From positions 329,001 to 393,000 of the forward strand of contig JAKOGI010000579.1 of the NCBI GenBank assembly GCA_029747015.1: a DNA stretch of 64,000 nt. Reading direction: 5' to 3'. Below are positions 54,157 through 64,000 of this stretch, piece by piece (position 1 is the first letter of the stretch; every line of letters begins with the position of its first letter). The notes under the pieces are model-generated. The model saw nothing but the letters and a program-made list of their open reading frames with translations. It searched no databases and was not told the DNA's origin. Both the position numbers and the translations under genes were made by a program. Origin of the DNA: Carnegiea gigantea (lineage: Eukaryota > Streptophyta > Magnoliopsida > Caryophyllales > Cactaceae).

Positions 54157-56390
54157 ATTGTTGCTCGGTTTTGATCCCAATTGAATCAATTGTGACTTAT
54201 GTATGATTAGCATGATTGTTTATGCCTTGAGACCTCAAACTCCAATTTTCGACCTTCTAAGGTACTAATCTAGGGACCTTGCGGCTGCCCTAAGCTCGTC
54301 TAGACTTGGCCCTCTATGTTTTGACCTAACACTCGTGACGACCACACGCTCAGCTAAATCTTAGTGACCAACAAACGGCCGCCTCACCCTAATAATAATA
54401 AAAATTAAAAAAACATGAAGAAAATGATAGAAGCAAGAAAGGGGGATTCGACCATGCCTATTAGAAACCACACATAAGGGCATGTTACGCGCCATCATTG
54501 AAGGTGGAATTTGCCTCCTTCTTCCTCCTCCATCCTTCAAACGAGCCAATCTGTGCAAATACGTCAGAAAAAATTGCAAAATGCTTTGATGGGAGGCGCA
54601 TTAGATCCACATGCCGCTGCATGTAAGGCTCGTTTCGGTGTGTGACAGGCAAATTTCAGTCCCTTGTCGACCAATCTAGGCCCTAGCAGTTTCGGCCTCT
54701 TCCGAGGAACATCACAAAGGCTTGTAGGCCTTGAGTTCATGGTGAAGGGTGACAATTTTACCTCCTTTAGTTGTTATTGGAGCACCGATGGCGGCACGGC
54801 CAAGCCATTCGACAGTGGTGGCTACAGAATGGTTGATAGGCTAGTAGTGGCTACAAAGTCGTTGGCAGCTAGGAGCTTCACGCTCCATTTCTTAGGCTAG
54901 TTTGAGGTCAAATAGGGAAGGAGAAGGAAATAATCAGAGAGAGGGAGAGGAAGCTTGGTAAGAAGCGGACCTGGGGGGTGGGTGTAAATAGTTAGTCTAG
55001 AACTCCTGCCAAATTTTTTAGTGGTACCCCTTTCCTTTATATTATTATTTGTTTGAAGTTAGCAATGATAATTTTTCTATTCCCTGGCCACAATTTCATT
55101 GTTCATTCTTCAGCTTGAATTACATCCTACTAATGCTCGATTGATTATATAAATTTATTTCATGTTATATGTATGAATATGTTTTCATGCTTTTATCATT
55201 TTATGAATAATCATACAAAAAGATGTAATGTTGAGCTGTGCAGTACATGAATTTGTTTCACCTTTTATAAATTCGCTATAAGTATCATGAATATGTTTCA
55301 TATCGTTATTTGGATGTGTAGTATCTGATTATTTTATGAATCCATTTTATAAAGTGTAAATTCGTAATATCATATGAATATATTTCATGCAATTTGCGAT
55401 TAATATTTGAATTTGTTTCGTTGATTTGTTTCATTTTATTTACATTTGTAATATTATATGGATGTATTCTATACAATTACTTGTGATTAATATTTGGATA
55501 TGTTTCATGTTACAAATGATGTTGTATAAACATGTTTTATATAATATCTTGTTACGTGAATAAACTTCATGTCAATCACCAATTAATGATATTGTATAAA
55601 TGTGTTTTATGTATATACAACTTACATGAGTTGTAGTGAATTTGCTAATTGTTTTAGGATTTTTTCCTTGCCCAAATTAATGAATATGAATCTATTTTAT
55701 GTTTTTTTCTAATTATGTAATTTAGCAACATTTTATGAATTCATTTCATGAAATTTAAATTCATAATATTATGGATGCGTTTTATAATTAACAAGTGACA
55801 TTTGAATATGTTTCATGTTAATTATAACTATATAAATGTGTTTTCTATAATGCTAGTTTGGCTTTAATGAACTTCTTTTATAACATGTTGTTATTTGAAT
55901 ATGCTTTTCATGTCATTTCATTTTATTATATAAATACATTTTATATATTAATATGGATTTTTCTAGTTGATACGTCATTAATAGAGTTTTAAATCACAAG
56001 TCTGTGATTATAAATTAGTTTTATATAATATAGTTTCATGTAAATTTATTTCACATGATTAAGTTGAATATCTTTGTGATATTTCTAAATGAGTTAGTTA
56101 GTTTAACAACTGAGCACTCCACAAGTTCTGTTTTGTGGAAAAATGTGGTAATTAAATTATAGAAATTTCTAATTCATGTTTGTATGTGATGATCATGGGC
56201 TTAGCGAAATTTTGATCATACGACATGAATGGTGGAGTTTTCGATAATTTAATTAGTTGAAAATATGCCTAATGTCCATCTTTTAAATATATACTTCTAG
56301 ATATGACAGTTAAAATATAATTGGTGAGTTGCTTACTAATGAAGAGCGGCATAGCATTATTATCATGCATAGTGTCAGAAAATTCAGCTT
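54157..56390 (+). other. Copia 2 untranslated leader, AT-rich with degenerate repeats
   Basis: No domain is recognisable; the short frame 54664-54900 has no family motif. From about 55150 to 56060 the words TGAATATGTTTCATG and variants recur about every 30-60 bases, forming a loose repeat. This leader is long for the element class. Confidence 0.5.
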
Positions 56391-57075
56391 CTTCTGAATG
56401 AGTGTAAAGTATTAGAACATTTGATGGCTTCTAGGTCTCCTAGGATAGACAAATATAAGAGTGGCAAAGATATTACTTTTAGTAAGTAGTATCAAGAAAG
56501 CATAAGAGCATATCAAAAATGGTTCGAGCCTGGATCGATTAGCATGTTGTACTATACTATATTGCATACATGATGATCTGGTGAGGGAATTTGAAAGCTA
56601 TCTCACTATTAACATGGAAGATCAACTTAGCATTAGGTTTGACCAGATTCATTTCTTTCTTAGAGCTCCGAACCTAAGGGTGGTATTAGCAAAAGGGCAA
56701 AAGATCAAGGTCAATAAAGAATAGCACAACACTTTAAAGTGTTGTAATTATGAAAAGAAGGAACCCTCCATTCGAGATTGTCCTTAGCTAACTAATAAGC
56801 CTCTTTTTATAGTTACTCCAGAATTATGTGTGCGCTCCAATGCATTAGTTGTCAACTCTTTTCCTTGGAGGATTGTAGACACAGGAGCTACCAAACACGT
56901 AGTTTAGACCAACCTGGTTTTGTTAGCTTTTCATCGCTGCTCGATGGCTTCATAGACTGTCGTTTTAGGAATGGTAGTGACAAAGATGGCATGGGCATAG
57001 GGACATCTCAGCTCAGACTCCGTGGATGGAATGCATTACTTCTTTACGATACTCTCTATGTACCTAGGGTGTGAT
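56390..57075 (+). pseudogene. Copia 2 Gag and protease remnants
   Basis: Gag-like text (56400-56700) includes SMLYYT and HDDL-REFE-type blocks. A damaged knuckle near 56735-56785 keeps three Cys but lacks the His region. The protease catalytic motif VDTGATKHV is at about 56875-56900. Its frame ends in the LYVPRV block at 57074. Stops occur throughout. Confidence 0.7.
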
Positions 57076-57269
57076 GTTCCCTTATGCCTTTTGTTTCTTT
57101 AATGAGATTAGACTTCTCTTTTGGCTTTCATCCCGATAAACATTTTGTAATGACAATTTGTTTGACCATGGAACATTGAAAGGTGATTTCATTGTCTATG
57201 ACACATCTTCCGTTTTTGTCACATTTTCGACTCTTTTTTTAAGTCATACTTGACTTGAGCATGAGGGGG

Positions 57270-58000
57270 AAGATATAGTGAACAAGTTAGCTAAAGATGG
57301 TCTTTTAAGACTAGCTCACTATGTTAAGTTGCTAGATGTGAGTCACATCTAGCTAAGAAAGTAACCATAAAGCCTTTTGGTAAGGCTTCAAGAGTATCAA
57401 GTCCCTTAGAATTAATCCACTCAGACATCTGCGGACCCGTGAATGTGAAAGCATGTGATGGGGCTATCTATTTCATTACTCTTATACATGATTGTTCATG
57501 ATATGGGTAGGCATATATCTATTATCTCACCGCTATGAGGCACTTAATGTGTTCAAACGTTTCGTAGCAGAAGTAGAGACTTAATTAAAACGAACAGTTA
57601 AAACTCTTCTTACCGATCAAGGTCGTGAATATCTCTCTAATATGTTCAAAGGTTCTTTTGTGAAAAGAAAGATAAACGAAGACATCTAACGATTCCACAC
57701 ACTCTATAGTAGAATGGTGTTATAGAGCGTAGGAATCGTACATTGCTTGATATAGCCAGGTCAATGATGGCACATGCTAACCTCATAATCAGTTTTTAGA
57801 AGATGTGTTGCTTACGACAGCCTATATAATTAATCATGTGTCAAGTAAGAGTATACCTATCATGCCATGTGAGTTATGATATGTTTTTTTAAAAAAAGGT
57901 CATCCTTGGACCACTTACACCCATGGGGTTCGGCTAGTTATGTGCATAATCCAACCCACAAACACAGTAAACTTAGTCCGAGAGCTAACAAAGTGGTGTT
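57270..58000 (+). pseudogene. Copia 2 integrase remnant
   Basis: The LELIHSDICGPVNV block (about 57405-57445) holds the first catalytic Asp. An RNRTLLD-type block follows near 57720-57750, and a GCVAYVH-like region near 57930. Frameshifts separate them. Confidence 0.75.
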
Positions 58001-59700
58001 CATTAGATATCCCGCATATCCCAAAGGATATGTGATGTATGAAGAACACCGTAGTGGTGGCATGACAGAAATGGATTCCCGCAATATCGACTTTCTTGAG
58101 GATGAGTTTCTAATAATTTGTGAAATAAAGAAGCATGTTGAATTGCATAAGTTACAGCAAGACATTCAACCATTTTTTGGTGAAGATAACGATTTGAATT
58201 CTAACCAAAGTCACCGAAGATGACACGCCCCCTATCCAAAGGGAATGGGAGAGACTTGTCTGCTCATAAGAATAAGGTTTATCCTTATTCTCCAATTCCT
58301 GAGGAGGGCCAACTTGAGAATGAGGTTTATCCTTAATCGGTTGTTCCTGAACTTGAAATTAGTCTACATGTTTAGGATCCCATACCTCCAAAGGATAGTA
58401 GGAGTGATTCTCCACATGTTCAAAGTCCCATACCTCTTAGAGAAAGGGGAAGGGATTTTCTCACCTAGACATATAAATAATGAAGGTCCCAGGATTTGAA
58501 GGAGTGAGCGTAGAAGAATTCATCAATGATATTTCCAAATCAAGGAGAAAATATTCATATGCACTCCTTTGGAGTTTAGGGAACGTACATCTTATCAAAA
58601 GGTGATTGATTCACCAAGTCACATAGACTAGATGGATGTCATGAGGGATAAGATAGACTTAATGGTAAGGAACAAGGTTTGGAAACTCGTTGATCTCTAA
58701 CCCCGATGCAAGTCTATCAGAAATAAGTGGGTTTTCAAGATAAAACGTCAGACACATGGTTCGATTGATACGTTCAAGGCTCATCTAGTGGTGAAAGACT
58801 TTACCCAAATTAAGGGTATAGACTACGAAGAGACATTTTCTTATGAGGTGAGATTTGCCTCTCTTCACCTACTCCAAGCCATAGTTGCCCATTTGGACCA
58901 AGAGTTATTTCGAATGGATGTAAAGACTGCTTTCGTCAATGTTAACCTTGATGGAGATATCTGTATGGACCAATCCATTGGTTTTTATCAAACTAATAAG
59001 AGGACAAGGTTTATCATCTTAAATATATATATGGCTCTAAGCAATTTTTCAGATCTTGGTATTTTAGATTCCATGAAGCTATAACTTCAATTGGCTTATC
59101 TATGGTTTTAGAACACCATTGTGTGTAGATCAAACGGGTGGATTATACTGACATATTGCTGGCTGAGAACAACTCAAAGATAATCAAAGCTACTAAGAAG
59201 TGGATGCCCCCTATCCTTAAGATGAAGGACATGGGTGAAGTTAGGTATGTCCTAGGTGTGGAAATAATTAGAAACTGTTCTAAGAAGCTCTTAGGTATAT
59301 GCTAAGAAGCACACATCAGAAAGGTCTTATAATGATTTCGGATGCATTATTCCAAATCTGTAGACATTCCAGTTGAGCAGGATCTAACCTAGAGTCTTGA
59401 ACAATGCCCTAAAATAGATGATGAAAATAAGGCAATGAACAATGTCCCTTATAGTAGTACCGTAGGAAGCTTAATGTATGTCGAGTTATGTACATGACCT
59501 TAAGTTGAGAGGATACTGAGATGAAGCTTAGGGTGGTGACCCGGATGAGTCCAAGTCAACCTCTAGATATGTCTTCACCCTGTGTGCAAGAGCGATGTCA
59601 TGGTGCAGTAAGAAGCAAAATTGCACAACACTGCTAACTATGGAGGCAAATTGTCTTCCATGTTACCATAAAGACAAAGGGAATTGTCATTAAGTATATA
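58000..59700 (+). pseudogene. Copia 2 reverse transcriptase and RNase H remnants
   Basis: RT starts with NKVWKLVDL (about 58672) and NKWVFKIKRQ. The open frame 58788-59084 has IDYEETFSYEVRFASLHLLQAIVAHLD split by substitutions, then MDVKTAFVN and ICMDQSIGF. The MKDMGEVRYVLGVEI block is near 59220-59265. RNase H is traceable to about 59660. The YVDD box is too eroded to place. Confidence 0.82.
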
Positions 59701-60765
59701 TATATCAACAAGGTGATTGTTGTTTCTTTAATCAAACCCTACTCCTATTGATGCATTCAAAACTCATATGTTAAGTCTAGGAATTCGTAAAGTCCAGTAG
59801 GTGGATGTATCTTATTATTTAATGGACAAGTCTCTTTTGTAAATAGCATTTATATAAAGATTGATGTTTCTTTTTAAATGCTCATCTTTTACTATTGTAC
59901 GTTAGGCATATTAAAATGTCACATACTTTTAATTAGCTAGTCATACAGGCAATTACTCTAACGCTTAAGTGGAGGGTAGGATGAGACTAAATCATATTGG
60001 CACTAGGTGTGTAATACTGATTACTCATACTGGAAGTGTATGAATAAAATAAATATAGACGCCTTAGTGAGTTTAAGATGAGACTCGAAGGAGTTGAATA
60101 TGAAATAAGATTTCATATTCAAGCCTTAAAAGCCTAATCTTGAGTGTCAAGATTAACATTTAGTACGTTATTCTAGTGGCTCATGTTAGATTTTTAGTTG
60201 AAAGTCTAGACTGACAATTCGCATGTTATGTAAAGTGCTGAGCAGTTAACTAGGAGCTATGCCATGACACACATTTCATACTGTGTGTGCGTATAAGATG
60301 ACCCATACATGGGGTGACAATTGACTTCCCTATCTCTTGTCACTGTGTGGCCCTATGAACAACGACCCTTCGATTTTAAGATGTTATATGAAGTTAAAGC
60401 TTGATGATGCTGCATTAATCTGTTTCTTAAGAGCCACGATATACAGGGTTCAGCGAGAACACTTTAGGGAAGCATTTAGAATGTCATGAGTGTTTAATGA
60501 AAAAATCTATCAATCTTCACCATGTTAGCCCGGACGATTTTATAGAGTATACAATCATATGATATATCATATGGTATAAGGGACTAGGTATGCCATTGGT
60601 GATATTCAGGATGATTTTAGTATCATATTTTGTAAAAGTGTTATGTTTAGATGGTCACTAAATATAACACTATTGGTTACTTTTTGGTCACATGTCACAT
60701 TCCTAGTGTAAAGCATGAAAAATAGTGATTCACATAGAGACATGTGCTTTATGGCCTACATGGTC
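59700..60765 (+). other. Copia 2 3' untranslated region
   Basis: No gene is recognisable between the RNase H remnant and the polypurine tract. Confidence 0.5.
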
Positions 60766-60775
60766 GAGTGGGAGC

Positions 60776-61100
60776 TGTTAGCCAGCCCTAATTATATTGA
60801 GGTTAACAACCACATAAGTCGCCTAAATGGTGGCGGTTATATAACCTAAACCTATATAAAGAGGGGTTTAGGGAATTGAATAAGTTAGTATCAAAAATAT
60901 CAATCCTAAAACTAAACACGTCCCATCTTTCCATCTCTCTCATAGTTATCTCAACATCAATGTGCTTCGAGTTTTGAGACGTGGATTTAACGGTAACTCT
61001 AGTAGCCATTGATTGATGGTTCGTATTAGTTCGTGGTGACTTCCGAGCAACGAGATCCTTTCCTTTTGCATTTCCAAGGTATGTCCTTAAACTACCAATA
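60776..61100 (+). repeat. Copia 2 3' LTR
   Basis: It starts TGTTAGCCAGCCC, immediately preceded by the polypurine-like GAGTGGGAGC (60766-60775), and ends CTACCAATA. It matches 53829-54142 with many substitutions and one 5-base insertion. Confidence 0.9.
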
Positions 61101-62265
61101 GTTCATATACCTTTTGAGCTGTTTGTTGTTTTTTTCAAAATATCCTCAAGTTCGCCTCATTCCAAATGCTATAAGTGGCAACAATGATGCCAATATATAG
61201 CACTTGTCGCTAAATTTTTGGTCTCCTGCTCTACTTAGCTAGTTCCAATGTGTCTTTGATTGCACAAACCATACGTATAAAATTTGAGCAACCTGCGAAT
61301 GTTTCACAGCACACGTTGGTTGTACCAACATTTGAAGAAAAATAGCTCATGTGATTAGACTTGGTTAAAGCATAACTAACATCAGTCATGCTCAATCTGC
61401 ACACCCTGCCTCATTAGTTTATCAACAGTAGGTAGTTTGCTCATAGGCATTCTCCAGAAACAAAAGGAGTGTTTAGGAATGTTAAGCATCTTCCAAGTAA
61501 ACCTAAGCCATTTGACTTGTGGTTTAGGGGTCTGAGACACTACATTTTCCAGAAGGGGAAGTTGTCTAACTACGATTGTTGTAACTCTTAGTAAATATGT
61601 TCCTAAATTCTAACAAATTTTTTTCTACAATACTAAGAGTCACTGTCTGTGTCACACTCCAAATGTTCTATTCAAGTAAATCTTATGTACATGACAATGT
61701 TCTAGTGGTCCAGTAATTGATTCTCTTGGTTATTTTCTCAATCACCACACCATAGTCAGCCTTTGTACATCTTTTAGGAGTTAGAGACCCTAAATATCAA
61801 ATAAGAGATTCTGTTGGATTCTTAGCAATAGCATAATGGAGTGATCTAGTAAGACAATCCATTACTACAAGAAAAATAAGGGAGACAAAGGATCTCCTTG
61901 TATTAGTCCTTCCCCCCCCCCCCTTAAAACATCCATGATTGCTACCATTGATGTTGATAATGTAATTGCAAGATGTCATAAGAGGAGCGATCCATTTGTT
62001 GAACCGGTTTGGGAATTTCAGCTTTGTGAGTAGTTGGTCCACAAACCCTATGTAATAGAGTCATAAGCTTTTTCCATATCGGTCTTTAGAAGGCATTTAA
62101 GGGAAACATTTTTTCTCTGGTATGATCTTACCAAATCTTAGTAGATCATGATGTTATGGCTAATGAGATCATGATCTTTCCTGCTCTTGCGAATGCTTCC
62201 CACGATTCTTCTAACCACTTCTTCATATCCGACGACTTTGAGTCTAATTCACTTAACTAATCCCA
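61101..62265 (-). pseudogene. LINE 2 (L1-type) reverse transcriptase remnant
   Basis: On the minus strand, RT blocks run from about 62265: an RLKVV-type block, NIMIY-DLVRSYQRKNVSLKCLLK, and DMEKAYDSI with the first catalytic Asp (near 62080). The open piece 61797-62042 follows with LKFPNRFNKWI and YIININGS. The region down to 61110 resembles the C-terminal zinc-binding end (IWNEANLRIF). It is interrupted by Copia 2 near its 3' end. All frames are broken. Confidence 0.8.
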
Positions 62266-62269
62266 GGCT

Positions 62270-64000
62270 TCCACAACCATTCCATAGTGAATCTCCAATC
62301 AGACCACGTTATTAATTCATAATTGATACATACAAATTGCTAAGGTTGAAGTTCTCAATGAGTCACATTGTACACATATTAAGAGTTATCTCCGATACCA
62401 CCTGCGATTGTACCTAAGACCGTAGTAGTGAATTCTCACTTCCCCTGTTCACGTACTGGATTTGCTTCGTGCGTATCATCGATATCTTAGCGATAAGGAA
62501 CAATTTCTATAACGTGTATATAAAGTAACTCTTTTGTTGTCATGAGAGGGTTATTATGCACATGCACATGTAGTTTTTTTCGGGGGGTATTTTTCCTTTT
62601 GTCGGGGCAGTCATGTATACTATATACATATAAGGAATTCGTACGGCCATTTATAAGTAAATTTTGTAGTCTGTCAAACTTAAATTCTAAGTTTGGTCTT
62701 TGATTTTCTATTTTATTGGAAATAGGTTACTGTTATCCACTCGTTCTATAATATTGAATAGAACCTAAAATCTTAAGGAAAACAAGTGAAGAATAATTTA
62801 ACTTGTACTAGTGCTTGAATTATGAGTGGCAACCATGCAATCATGTTCTTATCTAAAGAATATTTCTAGTCTCATTAGGTATTTTCATGCCAAGTCAGCA
62901 AGAGATAATAGTGGGAACCCCCCCAAAAAAAAAAAAAAAATGGAGGGCCAAGATTTGGACCTAACTTCTTTGTCAAGTAAGAGATAGTTTTTAGCACAAC
63001 ACCAACACAAATCTTAGATATTGTATATTAATAATACAAACAAAAAGTTGCATCAGCCAGACCTCCTCCTGCCCTGATGAAGCCACCTCAAAGTGGAAAT
63101 AGTGTAATAGAGTTTTATGTCTTGGACATATAGGTGTGGGATGTAACTTATTTCAAACTCAATTATACAAAGACCTTTGTTCCTTAGCTTAATTCCAGTC
63201 ATGGAATGACTACAACAATCATCATGTAATTAACACAACAACATTGTAATCTATCATCATATAGATGCAGAACGGAATCCTTTTTTTGGGATACTTTATT
63301 TGTTATTTTTATACTTTTCAAAATGATATTAAATTTCAATATGAAAATAGATATACATTTATAACTTTAAATTGATGAATATTATTAACAAAACTTATAT
63401 TTATTTTCACATTTTATCTCAAACAAAATTTTCCAAAACACAAAGATATTAAATAATACATCTTTTTCCTAATAATTAGTTGTCGATTGACAAAATGATT
63501 ACAAAATCATAGAGTTGTCATAGGCCACATTCCAACTAATTAACAAAACAGCAAATAAAATCAAAATTTATGTAAATGAAAAAAATAGCCCAAAATAAAT
63601 CTATTTTTAAAGCTAGATAAGAAAATGCCTTACAGAAGTATGTACCTCTCAGCGTTTTTCGTAATTGATAAAATTAAGGAAATCATATGTGGCATCAAGA
63701 TTAGCCAACCAATAACAGCCAATGATTGCCCTGCCACTTATTATACTTGATTAAAGACGAGGGCTGCTGACCCCCTGAAAAAGATTCATGGATATTTTCA
63801 TTTTTGTTTTTCTTTTTTTTTTTGGAAGTGTACATTTACGCGTTTTTTTTTTTTTAAATGTAATCAAAGTACATAATTATGAGTTGGTTGTAGATAAAAC
63901 TTTGTAAAATTTATGTATTTTTATTGTAAGGATAAAGTCAAATCTCTAAATTTACAACTAAAATGAAAAAAAAAATCATCATTATACACTGATGCATAAA
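62270..64000. other. AT-rich interval without recognisable gene
   Basis: I find no coding family on either strand. There are homopolymer runs near 62918-62940 and 63810-63855. It may be host intergenic DNA. Confidence 0.4.

Larger units (their letters stand above)
53829..61100 (+). mobile_element. Copia 2: old LTR retrotransposon
   Basis: This 7272-bp element has a perfect duplication GTTCA (53824-53828 and 61101-61105). The LTRs are 314 and 325 bp, starting TG and ending CCAACA or CCAATA. The order is primer site, AT-rich leader, Gag remnant, protease, integrase, RT, RNase H and polypurine tract. The LTRs are strongly diverged and every frame is broken, so it is much older than Copia 1. Confidence 0.9.

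Overview
This is a plant nuclear window made almost entirely of nested transposable elements and integrated pararetrovirus copies. I found no intact host gene, no tRNA or rRNA gene and no CRISPR array. The evidence for a seed plant, probably a eudicot, is the mix of element types: Copia and chromodomain Gypsy retrotransposons primed by initiator tRNA-Met, L1-type LINEs, PIF/Harbinger, En/Spm-like and hAT DNA elements, three Caulimoviridae copies, and spliceosomal introns in the En/Spm gene. I cannot name the species.

Layout. 1-5465: pararetrovirus copy 1 (+), cut by the window edge, carrying a 504-bp hAT element with an 8-bp target duplication. 5696-7240: a 5'-truncated LINE (+). 7240-8580: nothing recognisable. 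8815-15525: pararetrovirus copy 2 (-), bounded by roughly 30-bp quasi-periodic repeats in inverted orientation. 16870-33531: a decayed PIF/Harbinger element (-). Its transposase is split by a second hAT element (TSD ACTTGTCC). Its Myb-like ORF1 is split by a 13.2-kb chromovirus-type Gypsy element (19549-32711, TSD TAAGC), and one LTR of that Gypsy contains an En/Spm-like element with a readable multi-exon gene. 33950-34687: an AT-rich satellite of about 117 bp. 34688-45568: a complete, young Copia element (TSD ACATG, LTRs about 1.57 kb, roughly 98.7% alike by hand count) with gag, pol and a third, envelope-like ORF. 46150-52885: pararetrovirus copy 3 (-). 52990-53345: a region resembling the promoter of the same Harbinger element. 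53632-62265: a LINE (-) split by an old Copia element (53829-61100, TSD GTTCA). 62270-64000: AT-rich sequence without genes.

The layers date each other. The Harbinger element is oldest. Gypsy, hAT and probably the satellite/Copia/virus block lie inside it, and the En/Spm-like element lies inside the Gypsy LTR. The Copia at 34.7-45.6 kb is the youngest large insertion, yet it is already disabled by a catalytic Asp-to-Asn change in integrase, a frameshift and in-frame stops. The three virus copies are relatives with the order coiled-coil ORF, coat, zinc knuckle, movement protein, protease, reverse transcriptase, RNase H, then a conserved domain I do not recognise. All are broken.

The least explained signals are: a dispersed GAACACC and AAACAGG motif family, in both orientations, across the LTRs, linkers and env-like ORF of the young Copia; the capsid-before-movement gene order and unknown C-terminal domain of the virus family; and the quasi-periodic arrays flanking the virus insertions.
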